From: Chryseobacterium sp. POL2
GTDB lineage: Bacteria; Bacteroidota; Bacteroidia; Flavobacteriales; Weeksellaceae
NCBI RefSeq assembly: GCF_011058315.1
Contig: NZ_CP049298.1
Location: 2,604,001-2,668,000, forward strand
DNA: 64,000 bases
Direction: 5' to 3'
Of the stretch, positions 49,415 to 59,112 are shown in pieces. The position numbers and the translations under genes are program-made. The first letter of the stretch is position 1. Each line of letters opens with the position of its first letter. The notes below the pieces were generated by a model, which was not told where the DNA came from, ran no database searches, and worked only from the letters and a program-made list of their open reading frames with translations.

Positions 49415-51040
49415 TTATTGTTTGATAAATTTAAAGTTTTTGTAGCCGTTGTCGGTTTTTATGTTTAAGATATAGGCACCCGAAGGAAGTCGAGCAACGT
49501 TGATTCTTGTAGAATTGGTGGATATAATTTGCTTGCCACTGAGATCATAAATGAAGATTCTTTCAATGTTTTTGTTGGTTGCCAAAATATTGATGAAATC
49601 AGAAGTAGGATTTGGGAAAATCTTGATAATTCTTGATGGATCTTCTATGCCAAGTTTGTCTGTTAGCTTAATAGGTTCGCGGAACAAAGAGAGTTGCATG
49701 AGATTTTTGCCAATCAGTTTGTAGGTGTAGGCTTCCACAGTGTAGGATCCGTAATCTTCGGTTGTTACTTCGTTGAAAAACAGGTTTTCTGTGGAAATGT
49801 CCATGTTTTCATCTAGATTTTTGAACCAAGTAAAGCTGTAGTCTGGTCCTGTTAAATATTGATGAAGAGAGGCGGGTTGTCCTATAACGCCCAGCACTTC
49901 TGCTGGCGCATCATAACGTTGTGGTGAATAATAAAATCCATCGTAATTGAAATTTTCTGAAGCGAATTTTGCTTGTAGTGCTTGTGGTGTATATCTGTTG
50001 TTGCTAAGGTCACAAACTGGTGGGAGCTTTGTTGGAAGTTCGCCTTCCAAATGATTGTCGCGTATGGATAACATTAACAAAGTCGGAATGTTTAGCAACT
50101 CCGAAGGAAAACTTCCCCGAAGTTCGTTTTCGTCAATCGAAAGTTGTTGGAGTTTTTTCAGTTGGATAAGGTTTGATAGCCCCGATTTTATTTTATTTTG
50201 GCTCAGATTGAGATTTAATAGATTTGAAAAACTCGCGATTTTTGCGGGTAATTGTTCAAGGTTGTTAGCGGCGATATTGAGTTGTTCAAGATTGTTAAGA
50301 TTGCCAATGTTAGAATAGTTTGAAATGTTGTTCTTACTAAGGTTTAGTTTAATCAAACGTGTGAAACTATTAATAACATTGGGAACTGCTGTTAATTGAT
50401 TGTTGGATAAATTAAAATCCTGTAATGCTGAAAGATTTGTAAGCCTGTCGAAGCCAGAAGTAATTTGGTTGTCGCTAAGGTCGAGTTGTAGAAGGTTTAT
50501 AAAAGACGATAAGCTTGTTGGTACTTCGGTTAGTTGAAGATTGGAAAGGTTAAGGTTTTTCAGTTTTGTAAATGGCTGAAGCGTTTGGTTGATGTTAGGA
50601 ATTTCGAAACGGTTGCCACCAAGTCCAAGATCTTCAAGATTGGTAAGGCTTGTGATTTTGGAAGATGGATCGCCTGATAAGCGGTTGTGGGAAATGTCTA
50701 ATACTTTTAGATTTGTTAATCCGCCAAGGCTTCCTGCTAATTCGCCATTTAGTTCGTTATTACTTAAGTCTAGCTTTTGAAGTTTCGAAAATATAGAAAG
50801 ATTGGACGGGAAAACACCTTTTAAGGCGTTGTTGTTAAGTGAAATTTCTACGACATCGCCGTTTTTTATATTGATACCAAACCAGTTTCTGGGATCTTTG
50901 GATAGATCCCAAGTGCGGTTCCAGTCTGGGCCATTGGTAGTGTTGTAGATGTTGATTAGCGCATTTCGTTGTGCGTTAGAAATGCTCCATTGTGCCCATA
51001 CAAAATTGGAAATCAGTAGAAAAAGTAGAGTTTTTTTCAA
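49415..51040 (-). CDS. T9SS-secreted leucine-rich-repeat protein
   Basis: A 541-residue protein: signal peptide (residues 1-16), about 13 leucine-rich repeats between residues 60 and 345 (LQKLDLSNNELNGELAGSLG, LLQLDLSDNQITSGFDRLTN), an Ig-like linker (about 370-455), and a type A sorting domain at the end (IIKIFPNPTSDFINILATNK ... PSGAYILNIKTDNG). The sorting domain sends it through the type IX system to the cell surface or medium, where the repeats should bind a protein or glycan. Confidence 0.92.
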   Translation of the reverse strand: MKKTLLFLLISNFVWAQWSISNAQRNALINIYNTTNGPDWNRTWDLSKDPRNWFGINIKNGDVVEISLNNNALKGVFPSNLSIFSKLQKLDLSNNELNGELAGSLGGLTNLKVLDISHNRLSGDPSSKITSLTNLEDLGLGGNRFEIPNINQTLQPFTKLKNLNLSNLQLTEVPTSLSSFINLLQLDLSDNQITSGFDRLTNLSALQDFNLSNNQLTAVPNVINSFTRLIKLNLSKNNISNYSNIGNLNNLEQLNIAANNLEQLPAKIASFSNLLNLNLSQNKIKSGLSNLIQLKKLQQLSIDENELRGSFPSELLNIPTLLMLSIRDNHLEGELPTKLPPVCDLSNNRYTPQALQAKFASENFNYDGFYYSPQRYDAPAEVLGVIGQPASLHQYLTGPDYSFTWFKNLDENMDISTENLFFNEVTTEDYGSYTVEAYTYKLIGKNLMQLSLFREPIKLTDKLGIEDPSRIIKIFPNPTSDFINILATNKNIERIFIYDLSGKQIISTNSTRINVARLPSGAYILNIKTDNGYKNFKFIKQ

Positions 51041-51203
51041 AAGCTAAATGTTTTTTGCAAATATATATTTTATATGTAATACTTGTTTTATTTTTTTTGT
51101 TACAACTGATAAGCCTATCTCTAAGAATTTGAAAAATTATATCCAAAGGCTTGTGTTTTATTTCTTGAGAAAATTCTTAATATTGCGGGTTTTAGACTTT
51201 TCC

Positions 51204-52583
51204 ATGAAGAAATATGTTATTCTTGCTGTTATTGTAGTTATTGTTAATCTGTTAGAAAGTTTTCTGTTACCAACAGGCGGCGTCTATGCGGATAGTTTGT
51301 CTTACTTCGAAATCGCTGCGGATTTACCTACTCCCGTGACAGATCTTTTCCCATTGGGATATCCTATTTTTTTGAGGGCTTTCTTTGAGGTGTTTAAAGA
51401 TTACTTTTGGGCGTATAAGCTTCTTAATGTTAGTATGCTTATGACGGTATTTTTGTTTTCATATTTTAAAAAGTTTTTTTTCAGAGAAACGGTTTTGTTG
51501 TTCATGGGAAAAACCTTGTTGTTTGTAATGGCTATTGCGATTTCGGAAGGTCCATTTTTGTTCTTAATGTATTTTCTGATTTACTTTTTCTACCAAATTT
51601 TAACAAGTAATTCTTTTAAATATAGAGATGTTGTTTTCGCGTCGCTCCTTATGGTATTGATGTTTGTTGTAAGGTATTCGGGCATTTATGTGTATTTGGG
51701 TATAAGCTTATTCGCGCTGTATATGTTGCTAAAATCTAAAGACCGCAAACGGGTCACAACTTTGTTTTCATTTCTTTTAATTTCCGGAGTGGGCATTGCA
51801 AGTTATTTAGCCTTCAATTATATTTCTTTTGGAAGTTTTACAGGAGAAGATCTTAGAGGGCAGCCCCATGAGATTTTGGGAATTAGTGTTTTAAGAGGCG
51901 TTTTAGGAACTGTCAACGCGATTAATCCGTACATTGGTCTAAAGCCGGCATCGAATAGTATGTTTAGTATAGGCTTTCAATTTGTTTTAATGCTGGTTGA
52001 TGTTGCAATATTGCTGTATTTTCTCAAATATTTTAAAAAATCAAAAAATACCACTGCTTCTTATTTCCATATGTTGTTGTGGACCATTGCAGGCGTATAT
52101 GCAATTTGTCTTTTTGTTTCCAGTCTGGCGCAACAAATCGAAGAAATGAATACAAGAATGCAAGCTGCAGTCAATGTATGCTTGTTTTTCTCGTTCCTTA
52201 TATTGTTCTTTCAAACGGGAAAATCGGATAAGATTATTGTAAGACTGTCTTGTTTTTTCTTTTGTTTTGGAGTGCTATATAGTTTGAAAAGTCCTGAAAG
52301 CTATTTCGAAAATCGCAAGCAGATTGAGCCACAAATGTCAATGTTCATAGATAAGGAATATAGTTTTAATAACGAAAGTAATAAGAGAGAAATGACAACC
52401 TATTATATCCCTATTATTAAAAAGACTTTCCAATACAGGCATACGGGAGGGCAAGCGGGCGATACCAAGCAGTCTATTATTGGAACGATTAATCCTAAAA
52501 TAAAATGGTTAAAATTCGATACCGTGCAAGACAAGTCTAAAGTCTTGTACACTTCCGAAATTGTTTTGGACGGAAGTCAATAA
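51204..52583 (+). CDS. Polytopic membrane protein, glycosyltransferase-like
   Basis: A 459-residue protein starting at ATG 51204 (MKKYVILAVIVVIVNLLESF); the open frame before it is hydrophobic but has no good start. About ten transmembrane helices are visible. The first periplasmic loop, GGVYADSLSYFEIAADLPTP, with acidic residues after helix 1, and LGYPIFLRAF resemble GT-C lipid-dependent glycosyltransferases. A C-terminal hydrophilic domain (about 380-459) follows. No neighbour suggests a pathway. Confidence 0.62.
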   Translation: MKKYVILAVIVVIVNLLESFLLPTGGVYADSLSYFEIAADLPTPVTDLFPLGYPIFLRAFFEVFKDYFWAYKLLNVSMLMTVFLFSYFKKFFFRETVLLFMGKTLLFVMAIAISEGPFLFLMYFLIYFFYQILTSNSFKYRDVVFASLLMVLMFVVRYSGIYVYLGISLFALYMLLKSKDRKRVTTLFSFLLISGVGIASYLAFNYISFGSFTGEDLRGQPHEILGISVLRGVLGTVNAINPYIGLKPASNSMFSIGFQFVLMLVDVAILLYFLKYFKKSKNTTASYFHMLLWTIAGVYAICLFVSSLAQQIEEMNTRMQAAVNVCLFFSFLILFFQTGKSDKIIVRLSCFFFCFGVLYSLKSPESYFENRKQIEPQMSMFIDKEYSFNNESNKREMTTYYIPIIKKTFQYRHTGGQAGDTKQSIIGTINPKIKWLKFDTVQDKSKVLYTSEIVLDGSQ

Positions 52584-52773
52584 GAATAGAATATTTATTA
52601 ATCCTGTTTTTGTTACTATTAAATTTTCTCTTGCTACTAAAAGCAGTATCTGAACAAATCAGCGATTGTTAGTCTAGATAAAAACACTAATAGAAATGAA
52701 AAGCCTTTTAAAATATATTGTCCTAAACAAATGATTTTTAATGAGAAAGAATATTAAATTTTTATAGCATGTG

Positions 52774-52803
52774 TTGTTAATTAAAAAAATATTATTACTT
52801 TTG
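52774..52803 (+). promoter_or_regulatory. Promoter of the str operon
   Basis: TTG at 52774-52776 and TACTTTTG at 52796-52803, 19 bp apart, fit the Bacteroidota sigma-A promoter. The rpsL ATG is 31 bases downstream. Confidence 0.85.
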
Positions 52804-52833
52804 CACCCTGAATTATAATATAAAAGCAATTAA

Positions 52834-53241
52834 ATGCCTACTATTCAACAATTAGTAAGAAAAGGAAGAGCCACGCTTGCCAAGAAGAGCAAATCGGCTG
52901 CCCTTGATTCTTGTCCACAAAGACGAGGAGTATGTACAAGAGTATATACTACTACACCTAAGAAACCTAACTCTGCACTTAGAAAAGTTGCAAGGGTAAG
53001 ACTTTCTAACGGTAAGGAAGTTAACGCCTACATCCCGGGCGAAGGACATAATCTTCAAGAGCACTCGATAGTATTGGTAAGAGGCGGAAGGGTGAAAGAC
53101 CTACCGGGAGTACGTTACCATATCGTAAGAGGTGCATTAGACACTGCAGGTGTTAATGGAAGAACACAAAGAAGATCTAAGTATGGAGCTAAGAGACCAA
53201 AACCAGGTCAAGCGCCAGCTGCAACAGGTAAGAAAAAATAA
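52834..53241 (+). CDS. rpsL: Ribosomal protein S12
   Basis: A 135-residue uS12 of the decoding centre. Conserved loops are wild-type: [20 protein letters not shown] and [20 protein letters not shown], with the two Lys usually changed in streptomycin-resistant mutants intact. First gene of the str operon. Confidence 0.98.
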   Translation: MPTIQQLVRKGRATLAKKSKSAALDSCPQRRGVCTRVYTTTPKKPNSALRKVARVRLSNGKEVNAYIPGEGHNLQEHSIVLVRGGRVKDLPGVRYHIVRGALDTAGVNGRTQRRSKYGAKRPKPGQAPAATGKKK

Positions 53242-53264
53242 TCATTAAATAAGGTACAAAAGCA

Positions 53265-53741
53265 ATGAGAAAGACAAAAGCGAAAAAAAGACCGTTGTTA
53301 CCAGATCCGAAATTTAATGATCAATTGGTAACAAGATTCGTAAACAACCTAATGTTAGACGGTAAAAAATCTATCGCATTCAAAATTTTTTATGATGCGC
53401 TAGATATCGTTGAAAACAAAAAAGGAGATAACGAAAAAACATCACTAGAAATCTGGAAAGATGCATTAACTAACGTTATGCCACACGTAGAAGTACGTTC
53501 TAGAAGAGTTGGTGGTGCTAACTTCCAAATCCCAATGCCAATCAGAGCAGATAGAAAAATTTCTATGGCTATGAAATGGTTAATCAAGTACTCTAAAGCA
53601 AGAAACGATAAATCTATGGCTCAGAAATTAGCTGCAGAAGTTATTGCTGCTGCTAAAGAAGAAGGTGCTGCTTATAAAAAGAAAACAGATACTCACAAAA
53701 TGGCAGAAGCTAACAAAGCTTTCTCTCACTTTAAATTTTAA
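53265..53741 (+). CDS. rpsG: Ribosomal protein S7
   Basis: A 158-residue uS7, which nucleates assembly of the 30S head. It shows [20 protein letters not shown] and [20 protein letters not shown]. It is 23 bases after rpsL and 8 bases before fusA. Confidence 0.98.
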   Translation: MRKTKAKKRPLLPDPKFNDQLVTRFVNNLMLDGKKSIAFKIFYDALDIVENKKGDNEKTSLEIWKDALTNVMPHVEVRSRRVGGANFQIPMPIRADRKISMAMKWLIKYSKARNDKSMAQKLAAEVIAAAKEEGAAYKKKTDTHKMAEANKAFSHFKF

Positions 53742-53749
53742 TTAAGACA

Positions 53750-55867
53750 ATGAGTAGAGATCTTAAATTAACAAGAAATATTGGTATCGCAGCACACATC
53801 GATGCTGGTAAAACAACTACAACAGAACGTATTTTGTTCTATTCTGGTAAAAACCATAAGTTAGGAGAAACTCACGAAGGTTCTGCTACGACTGACTGGA
53901 TGGAGCAAGAAGCTGAAAGAGGTATTACAATTACTTCTGCTGCTGTTACTGTAGATTGGAAATTCCCTACAGAGCAAGGGAAAGCCCTTCCAGATGCAAA
54001 AGATTATCATTTCAATATCATCGATACCCCAGGACACGTTGACTTCACAGTAGAGGTTAACCGTTCTTTAAGAGTTTTGGATGGTTTGGTATTCTTATTC
54101 TCTGCTGTAGATGGTGTTGAGCCTCAGTCTGAAACCAACTGGAGACTTGCTGATAACTACAAAGTTCCAAGAATGGGATTTGTAAACAAAATGGACAGAC
54201 AAGGAGCTGATTTCCTTAATGTTTGTAAGCAAGTTAAAGAAATGTTAGGTTCTAATGCAGTGCCTATCGTTTTACCAATTGGTGACGAATCCGACTTTAA
54301 AGGTGTGGTAGATTTAGTGAAAAACAGAGCAATCGTTTGGCATGATGAAAACCACGGATCTACTTTTGATATTGTTGAAATCCCAGCTGAAATGGTTGAC
54401 GAGGTAAGACAATACAGAGGTCAATTAATCGAAGAAATTGCTGCATACGACGAAAATCTTCTTGAGAAGTTTATGGAGGACGAAAACTCTATTACAGAAG
54501 AAGAAATTCATGTTGCATTAAGAGCTGCTACTTTGGATATGAGTATCATTCCAATGACTTGTGGTTCTTCATTCAAAAATAAAGGTGTTCAGTTTATGCT
54601 AGATGCTGTTTGTCGTTACTTACCTGCTCCAACAGATAAAGAAGCGATCGACGGTACAGATCCTAAGACTGATTTGCCAGTTACAAGAAAACCTTCAGTA
54701 ACTGAACCATTCTCAGCTTTAGCATTTAAAATTGCAACTGACCCATTCGTAGGTAGATTAGCATTCTTCAGAGCTTATTCTGGTAGATTAGATGCTGGTT
54801 CTTACGTATTGAATACAAGATCAAATAACAGAGAGAGAATCTCTCGTATCTTCCAAATGCACGCTAACAAGCAAGAGCCTATCGAGTACATCGAGGCTGG
54901 AGATATTGGTGCTGCTGTAGGATTTAAAGATATCAAAACTGGAGATACATTATGTGATGAAAAGAACCCAATCGTTCTTGAATCTATGGTGTTCCCAGAT
55001 CCAGTAATTGGTATCGCTGTTGAGCCTAAAACTAAGGCTGACCAAGATAAAATGGGTAACGCTTTAGCTAAATTGGCTGAAGAAGATCCTACTTTCACAG
55101 TGAAAACTGATGAAGCTTCTGGTCAAACAATTATCTCAGGTATGGGTGAGCTTCACTTAGATATCATCGTAGACCGTATGAGAAGAGAGTTTAAAGTAGA
55201 AGTTAACCAAGGTCAACCACAAGTAGAATACAAAGAAGCGCTTACAGCAACAGCTAATCACAGAGAAACTTATAAAAAGCAATCTGGTGGTAGAGGTAAG
55301 TTCGCAGATATCGTATTTACTATTGGTCCAGCAGAAGAAGGTAAATCTGGTCTTGAATTCGTAAACGAAATTAAAGGTGGTAACATTCCTAAAGAATTTA
55401 TCCCTTCAGTTGAGAAAGGATTCAAAGAAGCTATGAAAAATGGTCCATTAGCAGGTTTCGAAGTTGATGCTATGAAAGTCGTTCTTAAAGACGGATCTTT
55501 CCACGCGGTTGACTCGGATCAGTTATCGTTTGAATTAGCTGCTAAGATGGGATTCAAAGAATCAGGAAGAGCTGCAAAAGCAGTTATCATGGAACCTATC
55601 ATGAAGCTTGAAGTGGTAACACCTGAGGAATACATGGGAGACATCGTTGGTGACCTTAACAGAAGAAGAGGTACTGTAAACGGTATGGATGACAGAAATA
55701 ACGCTAAAGTTATCAAAGCATTCGTTCCCCTTTCTGAAATGTTTGGTTATGTAACGACACTAAGAACATTATCTTCTGGTAGAGCTACATCTTCTATGGA
55801 ATTCGAAAAGTACGAAGCTGCTCCTAATAACGTTGCTGAAGAAGTAATCGCTAAAGCTAAAGGTTAA
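53750..55867 (+). CDS. fusA: Elongation factor G
   Basis: A 705-residue translocation GTPase. G motifs are intact: [14 protein letters not shown] (G1), RGITITSAA (G2), DTPGHVDF (G3), NKMDRQGAD (G4), followed by domains II-V ([20 protein letters not shown] in domain [25 protein letters not shown] near the end). Located in the str operon directly after rpsG. Confidence 0.98.
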   Translation: MSRDLKLTRNIGIAAHIDAGKTTTTERILFYSGKNHKLGETHEGSATTDWMEQEAERGITITSAAVTVDWKFPTEQGKALPDAKDYHFNIIDTPGHVDFTVEVNRSLRVLDGLVFLFSAVDGVEPQSETNWRLADNYKVPRMGFVNKMDRQGADFLNVCKQVKEMLGSNAVPIVLPIGDESDFKGVVDLVKNRAIVWHDENHGSTFDIVEIPAEMVDEVRQYRGQLIEEIAAYDENLLEKFMEDENSITEEEIHVALRAATLDMSIIPMTCGSSFKNKGVQFMLDAVCRYLPAPTDKEAIDGTDPKTDLPVTRKPSVTEPFSALAFKIATDPFVGRLAFFRAYSGRLDAGSYVLNTRSNNRERISRIFQMHANKQEPIEYIEAGDIGAAVGFKDIKTGDTLCDEKNPIVLESMVFPDPVIGIAVEPKTKADQDKMGNALAKLAEEDPTFTVKTDEASGQTIISGMGELHLDIIVDRMRREFKVEVNQGQPQVEYKEALTATANHRETYKKQSGGRGKFADIVFTIGPAEEGKSGLEFVNEIKGGNIPKEFIPSVEKGFKEAMKNGPLAGFEVDAMKVVLKDGSFHAVDSDQLSFELAAKMGFKESGRAAKAVIMEPIMKLEVVTPEEYMGDIVGDLNRRRGTVNGMDDRNNAKVIKAFVPLSEMFGYVTTLRTLSSGRATSSMEFEKYEAAPNNVAEEVIAKAKG

Positions 55868-55884
55868 TTTTAAATTAGATTAAA

Positions 55885-56190
55885 ATGTCACAAAGAATCA
55901 GAATAAAACTTAAGTCTTACGATTACAATTTAGTAGATAAATCTGCTGAGAAAATCGTAAAAACGGTAAAAGCAACTGGTGCTGTAGTTAACGGTCCAAT
56001 CCCTTTACCAACTAACAAGAGAATCTTCACTGTGTTAAGATCTCCACACGTTAACAAAAAAGCTAGAGAACAGTTCCAATTATCAGCTCACAAGAGATTG
56101 ATGGATATCTACTCTTCTTCTTCTAAAACTGTGGATGCGCTTATGAAGCTTGAGCTTCCTTCAGGTGTAGACGTAGAAATTAAAGTGTGA
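55885..56190 (+). CDS. rpsJ: Ribosomal protein S10
   Basis: A 101-residue uS10 ([40 protein letters not shown]). In this lineage it closes the str operon and is followed by a terminator, so it is not joined to the large S10 operon here. Gap to fusA 17 bases. Confidence 0.98.
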   Translation: MSQRIRIKLKSYDYNLVDKSAEKIVKTVKATGAVVNGPIPLPTNKRIFTVLRSPHVNKKAREQFQLSAHKRLMDIYSSSSKTVDALMKLELPSGVDVEIKV

Positions 56191-56217
56191 TACTAGCATA
56201 CTTTGCTATGATTATAG

Positions 56218-56250
56218 AATCCCTTTCCAATTTTGGAAAGGGATTTTTTG
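56218..56250 (+). terminator. str operon terminator
   Basis: AATCCCTTTCCAA-tt-TTGGAAAGGGATT, up to 13 paired bases, followed by four more T; 28 bases after the rpsJ stop. Confidence 0.9.
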
Positions 56251-56863
56251 TTGTAACAGCATTTGTTTAAAATTAACTTTTTTTGTGCACAAAGATTAAT
56301 TATGATATTAGGACTTTTCTTTAACCTGAGTTTATTCTGTGATGTGTTTTAGTTGAGCCTCATTTACCGCATTCTCTGAGTCAAAGAAAGAAGTCTTTTT
56401 TAATAGCAAGAAAATTTTTGTAGAAACACAATCAATAGATTTAAAGTTGTCAACTAAGTCAGGCAAAAAAATAAAAGAATTAAGAGAACAGCTAAAATGA
56501 AATAGGAATTTATTGAAACTGAAAGCTTGAAATAGAATTAGTATTCTTTTTTAACCAAAAAATCCCCTCGTTTTCACGGAGGGGAGTTTATTTTATACCT
56601 TCAAGATTCCTAAAACCTTGAAGGTTGGTTGTAAAATTACTTCACTTCTTCAAAAATAACGATATATGATAATCAATTAGTTATGATTTTACGGTACAAA
56701 TAAGGTACAGATAAAAGATCGTGAACATTGTCTTCTTTTTTATTCTTTTTGCCGTTTTCTTTAATTTATTAATTTTTGAAAAATAATTCATAAATATCAA
56801 AATTAAAGATTAACGCGTATTATTTCATACATTAAATTTGTCGGTGAAAAAAAATATAATTTT
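56251..56863. other. Gene-free boundary between housekeeping block and decayed patch
   Basis: About 610 bp without a convincing gene. Two hairpins are visible: TCCCCTC / GAGGGGA (56563-56585) and ACCTTCAAG / CTTGAAGGT (56597-56625). Around 56695 a short direct repeat, GGTACAAATAAGGTACA, occurs. Such sequence at the edge of mobile DNA could hold an old attachment site, but no matching second copy was found by eye. Confidence 0.4.
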
Positions 56864-57808
56864 TTATTGAAAGATTAGCAATCTATTTTGGAGCAGTTTG
56901 ATGTATTTTTCTTGATGTTCTTTACTTAAATAGGATTGATGAATGAGTGATAACATTTTCTTCTCTGATTTTAGAAAACGTTTAAAAGTATTCTCCACTT
57001 GTTTTTGGTTTAATCCTAATTTTAATCCTAAATTAATAAAATCGCTTTTGGAAAGTTTTTTCTTTTTTCCACCAATAGTTAATGCTGATTCTTCTTTATC
57101 TTCAGGTAAATGAAGTTGAACGTTGAGCAAATCGTAAGCAGGAGATATTTCCCAATTTTCACCATTTAATATGAGCGAAAAATTTTTGAGATGCATATCA
57201 TTATTTCCTGTAATGTAACAGAAAATTACTATTTCATAAAACCTCATTAAATCTAATAAAGTGTTTGCAGAATGCTCTTTAATCGCTTTTCCAACCTTCT
57301 CTACTGAACCACGATATTTATCAAATGCTTCTAAGATTTGAAACATATCCAGCATATGAATTTTGTTTCCATTATCGTCTCTGTCAATTCGTTTTGTAAT
57401 GTAGGATAATTCGCCAGATTTTAAACGAATGAGTGAGGACATCACGGTAGTAATACCGCATATTTCAGCCATTTTCATCGTCAGATGTTCATTTTCGGGC
57501 ATCTCCGAAAAAGTGGAATTTTGCGGTTTTAAAATATAGTTACCTCCCAAAGCACCAACAACCGTTAATCTACCTCTGTTTGCATCCTTTAGAACATCTT
57601 TAATGAAGCCCATCGATAATTTTGGCTGAACTCCTGGAACTGCAACGGAAGTTTCAATGACTTGTTTTGCCAAAATTTCCATTTCCTGCAACGTATAATC
57701 TAAAATTGGAGGATTAGTTGTCCCAAAGAATTTCTGACTGCAATGCGGATGAAAATCCTCTTCGCCCATTACTTCTTGATAGCAATATAGACATTTTTTA
57801 CCCATCAC
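56864..57808 (-). CDS. HipT-like kinase toxin (HipA C-terminal domain)
   Basis: A 314-residue HipA-family kinase. It starts with a Cys-rich knuckle (KKCLYCYQEV...HPHC), then the HipA core: VPGVQPKLSM (phosphate-loop region), GGNYILKPQNSTF, catalytic NNDMHLKNFSLI (about 204-215) and metal-binding ISPAYDLLN (about 225-233). HipA N-terminal subdomain 1 is missing and is encoded by the separate gene upstream, which overlaps it by 11 bases. HipA/HipT kinases inactivate tRNA synthetases by phosphorylation; the target here is unknown. Catalytic residues look intact. Confidence 0.88.
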   Translation of the reverse strand: MMGKKCLYCYQEVMGEEDFHPHCSQKFFGTTNPPILDYTLQEMEILAKQVIETSVAVPGVQPKLSMGFIKDVLKDANRGRLTVVGALGGNYILKPQNSTFSEMPENEHLTMKMAEICGITTVMSSLIRLKSGELSYITKRIDRDDNGNKIHMLDMFQILEAFDKYRGSVEKVGKAIKEHSANTLLDLMRFYEIVIFCYITGNNDMHLKNFSLILNGENWEISPAYDLLNVQLHLPEDKEESALTIGGKKKKLSKSDFINLGLKLGLNQKQVENTFKRFLKSEKKMLSLIHQSYLSKEHQEKYIKLLQNRLLIFQ

Positions 57809-58133
57809 TTTTCACAATTAAAGGTTCTACACTTACTGCACCAATGCAATTTTTGCAACACGCCAAAAGCAATCCCATTCTGTCGTTTTTGTTGATTTTC
57901 CAACTTTCGGAGGCAATTTCCAAAAGCCAACCTTCTGGAATTAATCCTTCAAAAAAAGGGAACAACCTATTTTCTCTATATAATTTCTCGGAAACAGGCA
58001 TTGAAAAGGTAATGAATTGATACGGAAATTTTTGAATATAATCATTATCATATTCAAAGGTGTAATCTCCATCGTTGGTTTCCGTAACGACTCCTGCAAA
58101 ATGATTTTGATAAAAAACTTTTCCCTGTCTCAT
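57798..58133 (-). CDS. HipS-like protein (separate HipA N-terminal subdomain)
   Basis: A 111-residue protein equal to subdomain 1 of HipA: GKVFYQNHFAGVVTETNDGD, FSMPVSEKLYRENRLFPFFE, GLIPEGWLLEIASESWKINK, NDRMGLLLACCKNCIGAVSV. In tripartite HipBST systems this piece (HipS) is the antitoxin of HipT. It overlaps hipB by four bases and the kinase by 11, giving the order B-S-T on the minus strand. Confidence 0.87.
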   Translation of the reverse strand: MRQGKVFYQNHFAGVVTETNDGDYTFEYDNDYIQKFPYQFITFSMPVSEKLYRENRLFPFFEGLIPEGWLLEIASESWKINKNDRMGLLLACCKNCIGAVSVEPLIVKSDG

Positions 58134-58342
58134 TTTTCAATTTCTTTTAAATTGGCAGGAACAAGTTTACTCCCAAACATCAGAAGTACCTGATTTACTT
58201 TTGACAAGCTGAGATTTTCTTTTCCCTGTTCTATTTTCCGAACCACAGTTAATGCAACACCAGCTCTTTCCGCAAATTCTTGTTGGGTAAGATTGGCTTC
58301 TTTCCTTTTTGTCTTTATAAAATTGGCTAGGTTAACGTACAT
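58130..58342 (-). CDS. HipB-like XRE regulator/antitoxin
   Basis: A 70-residue HTH_3 protein (LANFIKTKRKEANLTQQEFA; GVALTVVRKIEQGKENLSLS). The ATG at 58342 is chosen; an in-frame TTG at 58360 would lie within the first operator repeat. HipB represses the operon and helps neutralise the kinase. Three regularly spaced copies of AATTATATGC lie immediately upstream. Confidence 0.88.
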   Translation of the reverse strand: MYVNLANFIKTKRKEANLTQQEFAERAGVALTVVRKIEQGKENLSLSKVNQVLLMFGSKLVPANLKEIEK

Positions 58343-58431
58343 AATTATATGCTTTTGCAATTATTTTATGCAAATATATTAAATTATATGCAAAAACGTA
58401 TAAAATAATTAAATTTGCAATAATTATATGC
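58343..58431 (-). promoter_or_regulatory. Three-copy operator of the hip operon
   Basis: AATTATATGC occurs at 58343-58352, 58382-58391 and 58422-58431, spaced 39 and 40 bp, about four helical turns, so a regulator bound at each would lie on the same face. ATATGCAA/TTGCATA-like sequence occurs between them in both orientations. The first copy touches the hipB start codon. Confidence 0.7.
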
Positions 58432-58545
58432 AATTAGATATATAAATTTAGTATTAAATACATTGTCTAATAAATAAAGACTTTATGCTATTAAACCCTT
58501 CGGATAACTTGTCTGAAGTTAATAATATTTTAAAATGAGTTGTTT

Positions 58546-58715
58546 TTAACCCCTATTATATTGTGCATTAAAATCACTGTTTAAATGTCTTGCTAAATCT
58601 TTTGAAACTTTACCATCGCAAACCAATACTTCATTCTTCAATTCTGATTTGAATCGTTTCTCAAGATGATGAATTGTATCTACATATTTGAAAACAGAAT
58701 AATTTTTCTGTTCGG
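58546..58715 (-). pseudogene. 3' fragment of unidentified protein gene
   Basis: Minus-strand frame bounded by a stop upstream and without start. It reads VFKYVDTIHHLEKRFKSELK then EVLVCDGKVSKDLARHL and ends at TAA 58546-58548. The composition is that of a real C-terminus. Family not recognised. Confidence 0.5.
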
Positions 58716-58735
58716 CTCATTAGCTAGAAGGCGTT

Positions 58736-58918
58736 TTATTTTTTTATAATTTCTTCCTGCTTAGGATCATTCTCTACTAATTTTAAGTCTTTCAGTCGCT
58801 TTTGAATATCTTTAAATAATTGAATATCCGAATCTATATCATCTAAAAACTCTTGTTGCCTATGAAAAGTATCAACATTATAAACTTCATTGTTTTTAGG
58901 AGTTTTTCGTTTGAGTGC
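58736..58918 (-). pseudogene. 3' fragment of helicase-like gene
   Basis: Minus-strand tail reading VYNVDTFHRQQEFLDDIDSD, FKDIQKRLKDLKLVENDPKQ, stop at 58736-58738; an in-frame stop just upstream (near 58921) and no start. It resembles the helical end of large SF2 helicases of Bacteroidota defence islands, which is a recollection, not proof. It lies directly upstream of the previous fragment in the same direction. Confidence 0.5.
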
Positions 58919-59112
58919 CTAAATAATTACAAAGGTGTAACCCCACTAACAATTTTATTTTTTATTGAGGATTTTTTTGAAGACTTAAGTAGATATCTGA
59001 CCATCCTGAAAAATAAAAATAACCTACCAGAAATTTCAGCTTATCACTAATGGAAATCAAATTATTCAATCTTCCTTTTAGTGTTTTTTGTTGTTTATTA
59101 TTGGTAATAAAA

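Larger units (their letters stand above)
58432..59112. other. Decayed stretch with two gene tails
   Basis: No intact gene seen in about 680 bp. It holds two minus-strand 3' fragments (58546-58715 and 58736-58918, listed separately) and an AT-rich remainder. The open frame on + at 58853-59050 crosses the junction of the second fragment and is not taken as a gene. Confidence 0.55.

Noticed and set aside
58853-59050. Plus-strand 65-residue frame
   Set aside because: Its first third is antisense to the helicase-like tail; the rest is low-complexity AT-rich sequence.
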